Notes under the pieces: model-generated
Told to the model about the DNA's origin: nothing
Databases searched by the model: none
The model's input: the letters and a program-made list of their open reading frames with translations, nothing else
Shown here: in pieces, positions 16,655-26,061 of the stretch
Numbering within the stretch: position 1 is the stretch's first letter
Layout of the letters: every line of letters starts with the position of its first letter
Assembly (NCBI RefSeq): GCF_041647995.1
Contig: NZ_JARRIB010000005.1
Location: 1 to 64,000, forward strand
Direction: 5' to 3'
Source: Pyrococcus kukulkanii
GTDB taxonomy: Archaea > Methanobacteriota_B > Thermococci > Thermococcales > Thermococcaceae
DNA length: 64,000 nt
Made by a program: the position numbers and the translations under genes

Positions 16655-17119
16655 TCATCCACCAAGGCCGAGAAGCTCCCTGAACTTTATGGAGATCCAA
16701 CCTACCTTAGGAATCACCAAGAGAGCCTTAGCCTCTACGGCATCCCCAGGGACACAGTCTAAAACACCGTTGAATGTAGGATAGATATCAGGAACTGGAT
16801 TGTGATCACCCCAAGTTACAAAGCAGAGCTTTTCTCTACCTCCAATAACAACCTTCCTGACCTCCCTAACCCTATGGATTATGGGATATTTGGCTAAAGG
16901 GCTCCTATAAACTACAACGTCTCCGACTTTAATATCTTCAGGTTTAACACCCTTAAGGACAACGACATCTCCCCTGTAGAAAACGGGCTCCATAGACCCA
17001 CTAGCGACGACCACTAAGGGTATGTCAGTGTGGAGGACAAGCTTAAGCCCCTGGTAGAAGGCAAGGGTTAAGAGGATTATCAAGAGAGTAGAAATTATCT
17101 CTTTAATCGCCTTTTCCAT
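16655..17119 (-). CDS. Signal peptidase I (archaeal/ER type)
   Basis: 154 residues. An N-terminal membrane helix (IISTLLIILLTLAFYQGLKL) precedes VVVASGSMEPVFYRGDVVVL, with the catalytic Ser in SGSMEP (about residue 42). KYPIIHRVREV supplies the His that replaces Lys in the archaeal/eukaryotic type, and FVTWGDHNPVPD supplies the Asp. It removes signal peptides outside the cytoplasmic membrane. It overlaps the 3' end of the DUF531 gene upstream by 25 bp. A second, larger signal peptidase in this window (29186-30166) belongs to a dedicated operon, so this is probably the general enzyme. Confidence 0.92.
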   Translation of the reverse strand: MEKAIKEIISTLLIILLTLAFYQGLKLVLHTDIPLVVVASGSMEPVFYRGDVVVLKGVKPEDIKVGDVVVYRSPLAKYPIIHRVREVRKVVIGGREKLCFVTWGDHNPVPDIYPTFNGVLDCVPGDAVEAKALLVIPKVGWISIKFRELLGLGG

Positions 17120-17651
17120 TTCAGCGCCTCCATCAACGTTCTTAATTTAGCTGGAATTATGCCTATTGCCGTACAGGTTTCCAAGCTTACCCCCATACCG
17201 TCCGTCACATCAAGGTGATATTTTGATATCTTTAAAACATCTTTCGGAAGCCCATGCCTACCAAGCCCTATAATCAGTAGCAAACTCCTTCCCTCAAGTG
17301 CCATCTTGGCTACCTCTTCTGTGGTTACAAACTTCTCCCTCGATGGCTTTGATGTGGTGGCTATTGGAACCCCGAACTGGGGGGAAAGCCCTTCCTAGGA
17401 AAATCCAATAGATGAAACTTATTGGCCCTCGAGAGTTCCAGTAGGTATCTACCTCCCTCTCCAATCGTCGTGGTTGAGGCTACCTCCTCAGCGACTACTT
17501 TCGGATCATCGTTTTCAAAGGGAAACCCCACTAAAGCTAAGTGGAAGTCGAAAGCGTAGGCAACTGGGGCTGCCCTTGCTATCGCCCTTATGTGAGCTTC
17601 ATGTAGCCTTCGGACATCGTAAGTGTTGTAGAGGGCTATTGTGAGCATCAT
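17095..17651 (-). pseudogene. DUF531 family protein, split by a single-base frameshift
   Basis: Two minus-strand frames join into one protein of about 185 residues. The first (17361-17651) begins MLTIALYNTYDVRRLHEAHI and reaches FPRKGFPP. The second continues QFGVPIATTSKPSREKFVTT and then MALEGRSLLLIIGLGRHGLP to the end. The break lies in a C6 run (coding strand, about 17382-17387); a seventh C would restore the frame. The combined sequence matches the archaeal DUF531 family, possibly SPOUT-like from the GLGRHGLP block, with unknown function. As the rest is well preserved, a base-calling error is at least as likely as a true mutation. Confidence 0.75.
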
Positions 17652-17725
17652 TCAAAATTTCAATTTTAGACTTAAAGTTAATCCCAGGCAAAGTGTTTAA
17701 TACTTAGAACAACTAACTGAAAATT

Positions 17726-18757
17726 ATGGAAATTGAAGAGATAATCGAGCTGGTGAGGAGAGGGCTCATAGATGAGGCCCTCCAGCACCTTGAGGAGCTT
17801 GAGGATATTGACAAGGTAATAGTCCTATCGGAGGCCGCCGTTGTCACTATGAATCCGGATTTTATTGATGAGGCAATTTACATCTTGGAAAAGCACGTTA
17901 AGAGGTCGGAAGATAAGGTCATCGGATATTCGGAGATAGCCTTGGCCCTTGCTAAAATTGGGTACTACGAAGAGGCCACCGAGTATTTTAACAGGGCAAT
18001 TTCGCTCCTCAACAAGCTCGACAAGTACGACGCCGCGATCTCCGCAATGTTCCTCGGAACGAGACTAGCAAGGGCAGGCTTTTATGATTCAGCTTTCGAC
18101 GCCTTTGAGGACTCTTTCGACATGATAATTGACCTCGACATTGATGTATCGAAGAAAACCGACCTGATATTAAGCCTTGCCGACATAATAGAGAAAACTG
18201 GGGATGAGTTAACTTCAGATATAGCACTCAAGTTCTATGAAAGGGCCTACGATATATTCGACAAGCTAAAGGTTGGTCACAGGGCAGGGATGCTTGAGAA
18301 GAAGATAAGGTTATCAAAGGTTCTCTCATTCACGAAGGATCCCGAGATAAGGAAGTTAACGTACGAGGGTAGGTTCAGGCAGGCGGTGTACAAGGTGCAT
18401 GAGAAATTCGAGAGAGAAAAGAGGGGCCTTGCCGTGTTGGAGATAGCACTCTGGGCGAATGAAAATAATATGCCCGAGGGAACAGAGTTGTTGGAAATAG
18501 CACTTAAGGAGATAGAACCATTAAAGCTCAGTGATGAGGAAGTTAAAAGGGCAGTGGAAGTCTTGGTTAAGTTAGAGAAATTTCAAAAGGCCATAGAATT
18601 TGCAGAGAGTATAAGGAATGGAAAAGTAAGAGATGAAGCTCTTGCAATTATAGGGGAAAGGTTCATAGAGTTGGGAGAGGTTGGGGAACTAAGGGAACTG
18701 ATCATCCCAAAGATAAAAAGCGAAGAAGTTAAGAAAGAACTACTATCAAAGTTATAA
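17726..18757 (+). CDS. TPR-like helical repeat protein
   Basis: 343 residues, entirely helical, built from tetratricopeptide-like pairs such as SEIALALAKIGYYEEATEYF and YERAYDIFDKLKVGHRAGML. It is rich in acidic residues and Leu/Ala, with no enzyme motif or signal peptide. It probably mediates protein-protein contacts. It begins an operon-like run on the plus strand: the DMT transporter starts 1 bp after its stop. A similar helical-repeat protein is encoded at 23347-24363. Confidence 0.8.
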   Translation: MEIEEIIELVRRGLIDEALQHLEELEDIDKVIVLSEAAVVTMNPDFIDEAIYILEKHVKRSEDKVIGYSEIALALAKIGYYEEATEYFNRAISLLNKLDKYDAAISAMFLGTRLARAGFYDSAFDAFEDSFDMIIDLDIDVSKKTDLILSLADIIEKTGDELTSDIALKFYERAYDIFDKLKVGHRAGMLEKKIRLSKVLSFTKDPEIRKLTYEGRFRQAVYKVHEKFEREKRGLAVLEIALWANENNMPEGTELLEIALKEIEPLKLSDEEVKRAVEVLVKLEKFQKAIEFAESIRNGKVRDEALAIIGERFIELGEVGELRELIIPKIKSEEVKKELLSKL

Positions 18758-18758
18758 C

Positions 18759-19601
18759 ATGAAGGAAAAAACCAAGGCCTCACTTGTGCTCCTTGGAATC
18801 TCGGTGATTTGGGGCTCAACGTTTCCCGTAATGAAGGTTGCGGTCAAGGATTTTCCCCCAATAACGTTCATAGCCATTAGATTCACGATAGCTTCCCTGT
18901 TAATGCTTCTCTTCCTCAAAAAGGAGCTGAAGAGAGATCAAATAATCCCTGGGCTAATTTTGGGAGTTGCCCTCTTCCTGGGGCATGGGTTTCAGATCGT
19001 CGGATTAAAGTACACCACAGCATCAAATTCGGCCTTTATAACATCCCTCTACGTGGTCTTTACTCCTTTCGTCGCTTATTTAATCCTAAGAAAGATTATA
19101 AAGGTTGAAGATTCAGTGGCGTTGATCCTTGCAATTTTGGGCCTTTACCTAATCTCCAACGCGAGGCTGTCCTTAAACTATGGGGATCTACTTACAATAA
19201 TAGCGGCATTAAGCTTCGCCTTCCAGATAGTTCTCGTGGAGTACTTCAGCAAGCACGGAATAGGAATAGCCTTCTGGCAAGTCTTCTGGAATGCGGTGCT
19301 TTCAACGACCTATGCCCTAATTGCAGAAGGCCTGCCAATGCCAGAGGGAAGCGTTCTCCTCGCTATCCTCTACACAGGAATATTCGCCACGGCATTAGCT
19401 TTCTTTGCCCAGGTCAAGTACCAGCCTAAGGTTGAAGCCTACAGGGCTGCGATACTGTACTCTGCTGAGCCCGTATTCGGACATTTGTTCTCCCTGGTAA
19501 CCCTGGGGGAGGTGCTTTCGGTAAAAGGCTACCTAGGGGCACTCCTAATAATGTCGGCGATATGGATAGAGTTGTACAAAGAAAAGCTTAATAGGAACTG
19601 A
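18759..19601 (+). CDS. EamA/DMT-family transporter
   Basis: 280 residues with about ten hydrophobic segments in two EamA repeats. The first begins ASLVLLGISVIWGSTFPVMK, with GLKYTTASNSAFITSLYVVF near residue 85. The second begins GDLLTIIAALSFAFQIVLVE and ends YLGALLIMSAIWIELYKEK. These proteins move small metabolites, often amino acids or nucleotide-linked compounds, across the cytoplasmic membrane; the substrate is unknown. It starts 1 bp after the TPR gene and its stop is 26 bp before the acylaminoacyl peptidase start, so it could be cotranscribed. Confidence 0.88.
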   Translation: MKEKTKASLVLLGISVIWGSTFPVMKVAVKDFPPITFIAIRFTIASLLMLLFLKKELKRDQIIPGLILGVALFLGHGFQIVGLKYTTASNSAFITSLYVVFTPFVAYLILRKIIKVEDSVALILAILGLYLISNARLSLNYGDLLTIIAALSFAFQIVLVEYFSKHGIGIAFWQVFWNAVLSTTYALIAEGLPMPEGSVLLAILYTGIFATALAFFAQVKYQPKVEAYRAAILYSAEPVFGHLFSLVTLGEVLSVKGYLGALLIMSAIWIELYKEKLNRN

Positions 19602-19627
19602 TGCAATTAAGTTTTGGTGATACCGTT

Positions 19628-21490
19628 ATGAGCAGTATCGAATGGAACGAGAAGACCTTCGCCAAGTTTGCATATTTGGACGACCCCAAGACTAGGGGTA
19701 ACTTGGTGGCCTACGTACTGACGAAGGCGAACCTTGAGAGCAACAAGTACGAGAACACGATAGTAATCGAAGACCTAGAAACAGGAAAGAAGAGGTACAT
19801 AGAGAACGCCTCAATGCCCAGAATTTCTCCAGATGGAAAGAGGATAGCATTCATGAGAGTCAACGAGGAGAAAAAGAAGAGTGAGATTTGGGTTGCCGAC
19901 ATAGAAACCCTTACCGCAAAGAGGGTTCTTGAGGCCAAGAACGTGAGATCTATAGAGTGGAACGAAGACTCAAGGAGGCTTCTAGTTGTAGGGTTCAAGA
20001 GGAGGGACGATGAAGACTTCGTGTTTGACGATGACGTTCCGGTGTGGTTCGACAGGCTAGGCTTCTTCGACGGGGAGAAGACTACATTCTGGATCTTAGA
20101 TACCGAGGCTGAGGAAGTAATAGAGGAGTTCGAGAAGCCAAGGTTCTCCTCGGGAATATGGCATGGAGATTCGATAGTGATTAGTGTTCCGCACAGGGAG
20201 GGAATCCCACAGTACTTCAAGTTCTGGGACATCTACATCTGGAAAGATGGAGAGGAAGAAAAGGTGCTTGAGAAGGTCTCGTTCCAAGCTATAGACTCCG
20301 ACGGCAAGAGGATTCTCCTGTACGGAAAGCCGGAGAAGAAGTACATGAGCGAGCACGACAAGCTCTACATATACGAGGACGGCAAAATTACTGGAATAAT
20401 GGACGAAATCGACAGGGAGGCAGGGCAGGCAAAGATTAAGGACGGAAAGGTATACTTCACCCTTTACGAGGAGGGTAGCGTTAATCTTTACGTCTGGGAT
20501 GGAGAGGTTAAGGAGATAGCAAAAGGAAAGCACTGGATAATGGGGTTTGACGTTGATAAGGTAGTCGTCTACCTGAAGGAAACTGCCACAAGGCTAAGGG
20601 AGCTCTACGTCTGGGACGGAGGGGAGAGGCAACTAACGGATTATAACGGGCTGATATTCAAGAAGCTTAAGACGTTCGAGCCAAAGCACTTCCGCTTTAA
20701 GTCGCTCGACCTTGAGATAGACGGATGGTACATAAAGCCGGAGATCAAGGAGGGAGAGAAGGCTCCAGTAATAGTCTTCGTCCACGGTGGGCCAAAGGGA
20801 ATGTACGGTTACTACTTCAAGTACGAGATGCAGCTAATGGCGAGTAAAGGTTACTACATAGTCTTCGTCAACCCGAGGGGGAGCAACGGTTACAGCGAGG
20901 ACTTCGCGCTGAGGGTTTTAAACAGAACTGGTCTAGAGGACTTCCAAGATATAATGAACGGGATAGAGGAGTTCTTCAAGCTTGAGCCTCAAGCCGATAG
21001 GGAGAGGATTGGTATTACTGGAATAAGCTACGGAGGGTTTATGACTAACTGGGCCTTGACTCAATCCGAGCTGTTCAAGGCAGGAATAAGCGAGAACGGC
21101 ATAAGCTACTGGCTGACCAGCTACGCTTTCTCCGATATAGGTCTATGGTTCGATAAGGAAGTAATAGGAGAGAATCCATTGGAGAACGAGAACTTTAGGA
21201 AGCTAAGCCCACTGTTCTATGCAAAGAACGTTAAAGCCCCTATATTACTGATCCACTCCCTCGAGGACTACCGCTGTCCGCTCGATCAGTCAGTTATGTT
21301 CTACCACGTGCTCAAGGACTTAGGGAAGGAAGCGTACATTGCGATATTCAAGCGCGGTCCACACGGCCACAGCGTCACAGGGAGTCCAAAGCACAGGATG
21401 AAGAGGTACAAGCTATTCATGGAGTTCTTCGAGAGGAAGCTCAAGAAGTACGAGGAAGGCTTTGACGTGGAGAAGATAATGAAGGAGTAG
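19628..21490 (+). CDS. S9 family acylaminoacyl peptidase
   Basis: 620 residues from the ATG at 19628 (GGTGAT just upstream; a longer frame opens at 19601 without a site). Residues 1-about 360 form the beta-propeller with repeats such as SMPRISPDGKRIAFMR; the rest is an alpha/beta hydrolase. Catalytic Ser about 467 in ITGISYGGFMTNW, Asp about 547 in HSLEDYRCP, His about 578 in RGPHGHSVTGSPKHR; FVHGGPKGMYGYYF forms the oxyanion region. It closely resembles the P. horikoshii enzyme, which removes N-acylated or other N-terminal residues from peptides. It is cytoplasmic. Confidence 0.95.
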   Translation: MSSIEWNEKTFAKFAYLDDPKTRGNLVAYVLTKANLESNKYENTIVIEDLETGKKRYIENASMPRISPDGKRIAFMRVNEEKKKSEIWVADIETLTAKRVLEAKNVRSIEWNEDSRRLLVVGFKRRDDEDFVFDDDVPVWFDRLGFFDGEKTTFWILDTEAEEVIEEFEKPRFSSGIWHGDSIVISVPHREGIPQYFKFWDIYIWKDGEEEKVLEKVSFQAIDSDGKRILLYGKPEKKYMSEHDKLYIYEDGKITGIMDEIDREAGQAKIKDGKVYFTLYEEGSVNLYVWDGEVKEIAKGKHWIMGFDVDKVVVYLKETATRLRELYVWDGGERQLTDYNGLIFKKLKTFEPKHFRFKSLDLEIDGWYIKPEIKEGEKAPVIVFVHGGPKGMYGYYFKYEMQLMASKGYYIVFVNPRGSNGYSEDFALRVLNRTGLEDFQDIMNGIEEFFKLEPQADRERIGITGISYGGFMTNWALTQSELFKAGISENGISYWLTSYAFSDIGLWFDKEVIGENPLENENFRKLSPLFYAKNVKAPILLIHSLEDYRCPLDQSVMFYHVLKDLGKEAYIAIFKRGPHGHSVTGSPKHRMKRYKLFMEFFERKLKKYEEGFDVEKIMKE

Positions 21491-21546
21491 CTCAGAGCGC
21501 GCTACATTCATCATTTTTTCAGACAGGGATGGAGCTCATCATCGCT
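21490..21546 (-). ncRNA. C/D-box guide RNA
   Basis: On the minus strand the order is box C GATGATGA (21536-21543), a 13-nt guide GCTCCATCCCTGT, box D' CTGA (21519-21522), a 4-5 nt spacer, box C' ATGATGA (21508-21514), a 12-13 nt guide ATGTAGCGCGCT, and box D CTGA (21492-21495). The boxes and spacing are those of compact Pyrococcus C/D sRNAs, which direct 2'-O-methylation of rRNA or tRNA at the fifth base upstream of D or D'. It lies between the 3' ends of the acylaminoacyl peptidase and vapC genes. I did not identify the targets. Confidence 0.8.
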
Positions 21547-21577
21547 TGTTGATTTTTATTATTCACCAATTTTTAAA

Positions 21578-21979
21578 CTATGACCTAAGACGGGATTCCA
21601 TGTCTTTCAATACTTCCTCTAGGCTTTTTCCAGCCAAAAGAGATTCCAAAGCTAACGTGTCCAACGCGACGAATTTCTTACTCGATAGTGATGCGGTGTC
21701 TTTCTCATCAAACTTAGAAGCTACCTCATAGGCCTCCTTGATTTTATCTGAGTAGAACTCTAAGGGAAGTATTTGAACAAGCGAAAAAGCCAAGAATGTG
21801 CGATATTCAAAGTCCTTTGCGAACTTTTTGAGTTTGCAAGTGTGCCGTCTGAACTCAAAAATTATCTCTTCCGGAGCAAAGAGCGTAATTTCGTGTTCTT
21901 CAAGAAGCCTGAACGCTTTTGATTTCCTACCAGACACAATTATTGAGAACAGGATGTTACTATCAACCACGACATTCAT
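21578..21979 (-). CDS. VapC-like toxin (PIN-domain RNase)
   Basis: 133 residues. It begins MNVVVDSNILFSIIVSGRKS, the PIN first strand with the catalytic Asp, followed by FAPEEIIFEFRRHTCKLKKF (acidic second site). A FDEKDTASLSSKKFVALDTL segment supplies further acids, but the usual third motif (D-x-D/N in a TxDKDL loop) is not clear and the C-terminus looks compressed, so activity is not certain. It overlaps the antitoxin stop as ATGA, the usual translationally coupled TA layout. Confidence 0.75.
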   Translation of the reverse strand: MNVVVDSNILFSIIVSGRKSKAFRLLEEHEITLFAPEEIIFEFRRHTCKLKKFAKDFEYRTFLAFSLVQILPLEFYSDKIKEAYEVASKFDEKDTASLSSKKFVALDTLALESLLAGKSLEEVLKDMESRLRS

Positions 21980-22188
21980 ATCAATCCCATCTCTATGTAT
22001 TTGCGCTTAATCTCACTCCAAACTTCTTCTCTTGTTTCTTCAAAGGGTTTTTCATCTAGCGGGATACCCTTAGCAAGAGCTTCAAGAACTATTCGCCGGG
22101 ATATCTTTCTTCCAAGCCCCTCTGCTATCCAAAGTTGGGCCTCTTGTTCTGAAACCCAATCAGGAACTTTCACGTTTATTGTCTTCAT
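21976..22188 (-). CDS. VapB-like antitoxin
   Basis: 70 residues, MKTINVKVPDWVSEQEAQLW followed by RKISRRIVLEALAKGIPLDE and an acidic helical tail with EEVWSEIKRKYIEMGLI. This is a typical short archaeal antitoxin upstream of a PIN toxin. Its stop overlaps the toxin start by 4 bp. A TATA-like AATTATATAAACC near 22211-22223 (minus strand) would give a leader of about 10-15 nt. Confidence 0.75.
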   Translation of the reverse strand: MKTINVKVPDWVSEQEAQLWIAEGLGRKISRRIVLEALAKGIPLDEKPFEETREEVWSEIKRKYIEMGLI

Positions 22189-22296
22189 AGCTGAACATCC
22201 TTATCTCCGAGGTTTATATAATTTTAGGGTCATGTGGAAGTTAGTAGCGCATCTCTCTTAGATAGAAGCACAAGTGAGAGTATTCAGAGAAAAAGT

Positions 22297-23304
22297 TCAT
22301 AACTCAAAACCAGGCCTCCTAATCTTTATAACTTCCCTGTTCACCAAGGTTGGGGGAACTTCTCCCCTCTTGAATGCTATTAAATTCCTAGCAACCAACT
22401 CGGCCATCCCCTCCCTAGCCCCGAAGGTTGCGCTCCCTATGTGTGGAGTTAGAACCACGTTCTCAAGGCTGAAGAGCTCCTCATTGTAGTACGGCTCCTC
22501 CTCGTAGACGTCAAGGCCAGCCCCGGCTATCCACCCTTCCTTCAGGGCCTTTATCAACGCCCTAGTATCGACAACCTTGCCCCTAGCTACGTTCACCAGG
22601 ATTGCTGTGGGCTTCATCAGCTTAAGCCTCTCCTCGTTTATCATGTACATCGTTTCCTTCGTTAGGGGAACCGCAAGAACAACGAAGTCGCTCTCCCTCA
22701 AGAGTTCTTCCAAGGGTTTAAACTCTGCATTCAGCTCTTTCTCCACCTCGGGCTTCCTCGTCCTTGAGTAGTAGAGGATTCTCATCCCAAAGCCTTTAGC
22801 CCTTCTGGCTACGGCCTGCCCTATCCTCCCAAAACCCACTATCCCTATCGTTTTTCCGTAAACGTCGTAACCCAGGAACAACTTCGGATGCCAAGCTACA
22901 CCCTTTCTCTTCCACTCCCCCGTCCTAACGAACTTATCCCCCTTGACTAGGTGCCTTGCCGTTGCCAACAGTAAAGCGAACGCTAGGTCGGCCGTTGCGT
23001 CGGTGAGAACGTCAGGTGTATTAGTTACGTAGATCCCCCTCTTCGTGGCCTCTTCAACGTCGATGTTGTCGTAGCCAACGGCATAATTTGCAACTATTCT
23101 GAGCCTTGGGGCATTCTCGAACACTTCCCTGTCGATTCTCTCGCTCAGCATTGGGACTAATGCGTCAACGTCTTTAACCCTCTTCAAGAGTACGTCCCTG
23201 GGGATTTCCCTTTCCTCTTCCCAGATCTCAACTTCAAACTCCTTCTCCAGCAACCTTATTCCATTCTCGGGAATTTCCCTAGTGATGAAGACCTTCGGCT
23301 TCAC
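22297..23304 (-). CDS. gyaR: Glyoxylate reductase (D-2-hydroxyacid dehydrogenase)
   Basis: 335 residues from the GTG at 23304, which follows GGTGGTGAGG and gives [16 protein letters not shown], as in the P. horikoshii enzyme; a TTG 12 bp earlier opens the same frame. NAD(P)-binding [20 protein letters not shown] (about 150-168), catalytic Arg in NVARGKVVD (about 236), Glu in [14 protein letters not shown] (about 265) and His in [15 protein letters not shown] (about 284). It reduces glyoxylate (and hydroxypyruvate) with NADH or NADPH. It is monocistronic. Confidence 0.94.
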   Translation of the reverse strand: MKPKVFITREIPENGIRLLEKEFEVEIWEEEREIPRDVLLKRVKDVDALVPMLSERIDREVFENAPRLRIVANYAVGYDNIDVEEATKRGIYVTNTPDVLTDATADLAFALLLATARHLVKGDKFVRTGEWKRKGVAWHPKLFLGYDVYGKTIGIVGFGRIGQAVARRAKGFGMRILYYSRTRKPEVEKELNAEFKPLEELLRESDFVVLAVPLTKETMYMINEERLKLMKPTAILVNVARGKVVDTRALIKALKEGWIAGAGLDVYEEEPYYNEELFSLENVVLTPHIGSATFGAREGMAELVARNLIAFKRGEVPPTLVNREVIKIRRPGFEL

Positions 23305-23346
23305 CCTCACCACCAAAAATTTTATTCTTGGGAGGACAAATAAATC

Positions 23347-24363
23347 ATGATGATAGAAGATTTACTGAAGGTAAAAGAGGCAATTGAAAGTGGGGATATT
23401 GATAAAGCGCTGCAATTGTCTGAAAAAATAAAGGACCAATACTGGCGCTCTTACGCCCTAAAGTGGATCTCCCAGGAGTTGGCTAAGAGAGACCCTAAAA
23501 AGGCGAGGGAGATAGCGAGTTCGATCCCTATTACTTCACTCAGGAGCGAAACCCTCCTCTACTTATCTTACGAGCTTTCAAAGATGGAAAGGTTTAAGGA
23601 TGCCGTTGAGAGTGCCAAGCTCATTCCGGATTCTTACACGAAGAAGAAAGCCCTAAAGAGGATAAGCTCTGCTATAGCCGATGCCCTAAAGAGTAAGAAC
23701 ATCCTTGAAGTAAAGCTAAGCGATTTGGGATTGGATGAGGATGATGTAGAGTTGCTTAAGCCTCTCCCAAGGGGAATCAAGTACGAGGACGGGAAGTTCC
23801 TTGTAGATGCCGAGATCATTAAGGCGAGCGGAGAGTTTCACAATGAAGTCGTTGAGGTTGGCGATGAAATTGGAGAGATGGAGAGTCCAGAGTTTGACGA
23901 GCTAACCCAGGAAAATGTTACCCCTGAAAATCTCCCCGAGCCCTTCAGATCATCGCTCCTGGAGCATATCGGCCTTGAGTACCTTGACGAGGGAGAGGTT
24001 GATAAGGCAGTTGAAATCTTGGAGAGGATAAAGGTCGGAGGGCCTCTACCTAGGCTACTCTTTTTCCTGGGTAAGAATCACGATGTTACAAAGGTCGTTA
24101 GGCCCATAGATAAGGTTCTCTTGGCTTATAGATTATTACTCCTGCTCCCAGAAGAGGACTCTTTCCCAATGCTTGAGCTCATATTCAGGGATTTAAGATC
24201 CAGAAATCCAGGAAAGTTCATAAGACTACTAAAATTTTTCTCCTTTGAGCTTCTAGAGGAAGGAAAGATGCTCAACAATCCAAAATTGATAGAAAAGTCA
24301 AGAAAGCTATTCAAGGAGGCTCAGCGCCAGAGCTCGAGCTTTTCAATGAACCTCTTGGCGTAG
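23347..24363 (+). CDS. Helical-repeat (TPR-like) protein of unknown function
   Basis: 338 residues. The N-terminal third has TPR-like helix pairs ([40 protein letters not shown]). A central acidic segment (about 125-205) is less regular and includes [20 protein letters not shown]. The C-terminal part is again helical ([20 protein letters not shown]). No catalytic motif. Its 3' end overlaps the convergent CBS gene by 43 bp. It resembles the protein at 17726 in plan, possibly a distant paralog. Confidence 0.75.
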   Translation: MMIEDLLKVKEAIESGDIDKALQLSEKIKDQYWRSYALKWISQELAKRDPKKAREIASSIPITSLRSETLLYLSYELSKMERFKDAVESAKLIPDSYTKKKALKRISSAIADALKSKNILEVKLSDLGLDEDDVELLKPLPRGIKYEDGKFLVDAEIIKASGEFHNEVVEVGDEIGEMESPEFDELTQENVTPENLPEPFRSSLLEHIGLEYLDEGEVDKAVEILERIKVGGPLPRLLFFLGKNHDVTKVVRPIDKVLLAYRLLLLLPEEDSFPMLELIFRDLRSRNPGKFIRLLKFFSFELLEEGKMLNNPKLIEKSRKLFKEAQRQSSSFSMNLLA

Positions 24364-25499
24364 CGGATGTCCCTCTCAAGCTCGGCCTTCTGAAGGAGTT
24401 GCCTCTCAATTGCCCTTATGGCATCGTGTACAGCTTGAATGGCACCCCAGGTTTCTCCCTTAGCCACGAACACTCCCTTATCGGTAACCACCCTCATCCT
24501 TGCCTGGTAGAGGTGGACTCCCCTGAACTTCTCGTTGAACCTCCTTATGTACAGGTAGATTATCCCCTCGTTGCCCAGAAGGTCAGAGTAGCCGTCGACG
24601 AACCTCTTTATGTCGTTGATTATCCTCTCCCTCGTGAACTCGCTTAGGGCTGAAGCGTCACCACCGAGCTGTAGGTAGAATTTAGCCTCCTTCTCGACCA
24701 TCCTTGATATTGGTAGCAGGAGATCCTTAACTGTGAGCACTCCAACGACCTTGTTGTTCTCATCTACAACGACCAGACCATCTATGTTGTTGTCCTTCAT
24801 CGTCGCTACGGCCTCTCTAACCGTTGCATCTGGAAGGAGTGTTATGACTCCCTTTATCATCGCCTCCCTGAGCTTCATGCTGAACGGAGGTATCTTCTCG
24901 CCGACCAGCTCCCCGGTCTGGGCCCTAAACCTTGGCTTGATGAATCTTATTATTAGATCGTGTAGCGTCACGAGGCCCTCAAGCTTCCCCTCTTCGTCAA
25001 CTATTGGAATTCTTGAAATGGCATGATCTCTCATAGTAGCTAAGGCCTTCGCAACGGTGTCATCTGGCCCTAGTGTTATAACATCCTTTGTCATGAACTC
25101 CTCCACCTTTCTCTTACCGAACTCCTCAGCAACAACCCTCTCAAGCAGAGCTATATCGCTTATTACACCTATTATCTCAGCCTTGCTTTCACCAACCGGA
25201 AGGGATCTTAAATCGGTCTCAAGCATTAGCTTAGCTGCGTGGCTTAGATCATCGTTAGGCTTAACAACGGGAGCCGGCTTATACACGTCCCTAACCTTCG
25301 CCTTAGTTGGATCCCACTTGAGGTGGGATCTTATAATTAGATCCTGGGTTAGGACGCCTTTGTACACGTTGTCATCGAACACGAGAATTAGATCTGGGTC
25401 TTCCTTCTCAATAATTCCAATTGCCTCAGAAAGAGGCGCACTTATATCTATCTTCGCGTACTTGTCCGTCATAACTTCCTGCACCTGTATTCCGACCAT
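24321..25499 (-). CDS. Protein with four CBS domains
   Basis: 392 residues. Four CBS units are visible: VQEVMTDKYAKIDISAPLSE, VRDVYKPAPVVKPNDDLSHA, VEEFMTKDVITLGPDDTVAK with ISRIPIVDEEGKLEGLVTLH, and LREAMIKGVITLLPDATVRE with IDGLVVVDENNKVVGVLTVK. CBS pairs bind adenosine nucleotides or SAM. A C-terminal domain of about 115 residues (from about 275) with RRFNEKFRGVHLYQARMRVV resembles a ribosome-hibernation/dodecin-like alpha-beta fold only loosely. The ligand and output are unknown. Monocistronic, convergent with the helical-repeat gene. Confidence 0.85.
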   Translation of the reverse strand: MVGIQVQEVMTDKYAKIDISAPLSEAIGIIEKEDPDLILVFDDNVYKGVLTQDLIIRSHLKWDPTKAKVRDVYKPAPVVKPNDDLSHAAKLMLETDLRSLPVGESKAEIIGVISDIALLERVVAEEFGKRKVEEFMTKDVITLGPDDTVAKALATMRDHAISRIPIVDEEGKLEGLVTLHDLIIRFIKPRFRAQTGELVGEKIPPFSMKLREAMIKGVITLLPDATVREAVATMKDNNIDGLVVVDENNKVVGVLTVKDLLLPISRMVEKEAKFYLQLGGDASALSEFTRERIINDIKRFVDGYSDLLGNEGIIYLYIRRFNEKFRGVHLYQARMRVVTDKGVFVAKGETWGAIQAVHDAIRAIERQLLQKAELERDIRYAKRFIEKLELWR

Positions 25500-25598
25500 T
25501 CCTGGCCACCTCCTGACAATTATTATTTTGGTTCTCGCTCAATTTAAACCTATTGACTCCGATAAGATTTTAGTAAGAAAAGGTTAATAAAACTTTCG

Positions 25599-26015
25599 TC
25601 ACACTAACTCTTTGCCCGTAGTCGTCATCACTAGTTTACCGTGCTTAACTCCCTTGAGGCTTAGAAGCCTGTCAGCGATCTTCTTTATCTTCTTGGCCTC
25701 CCCTTTAACGACCACCACCTCCAAGCAGTTGTGCTCGTCCATGTGAACGTGCAGGCTTGCAACTATCTCATCAAGGTACTCGTGCTGCAGATCAAGGAGC
25801 TCCTTTACGACGTCAGCTTCATCGTGGTTGTAGACCATGGTTATCGTTCCTGCAACCTCCTCATTTCCAACTTCCCATTCATGCCTGACTATGAAGTCCC
25901 TTATTAGGTCCCTTATTGCCTCGCTCCTATTGGTGTAGCCCTTCTCCTCGATTATCCTGTCGAACTTTTCTAGGAGCTCTTCAGGTATGGAAACTCCAAA
26001 TCTAACCAAGTTCAT
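25599..26015 (-). CDS. nikR: Nickel-responsive regulator NikR
   Basis: 138 residues. An N-terminal ribbon-helix-helix ([35 protein letters not shown]) is followed by an ACT-like metal-binding domain with the NikR ligands: His in [13 protein letters not shown] and the HVHMDEHNC block (two His plus Cys). It represses nickel uptake genes when nickel is bound. ATG at 26015 follows GGTGATTGC, and a TATA-like ATAAATATTTAAC lies near 26045-26057. It is divergent from the HTH-MNT gene, with three repeated operators in between. Confidence 0.93.
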   Translation of the reverse strand: MNLVRFGVSIPEELLEKFDRIIEEKGYTNRSEAIRDLIRDFIVRHEWEVGNEEVAGTITMVYNHDEADVVKELLDLQHEYLDEIVASLHVHMDEHNCLEVVVVKGEAKKIKKIADRLLSLKGVKHGKLVMTTTGKELV

Positions 26016-26061
26016 GCAATCACCATGATAAAGTTTCGATGAGAGTTAAATATTTATGCAC

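Noticed and set aside
22201-22296. Possible extra gene between vapB and gyaR
   Set aside because: Only the vapB promoter and the gyaR 3' end are evident; no frame with a start and ribosome binding site.
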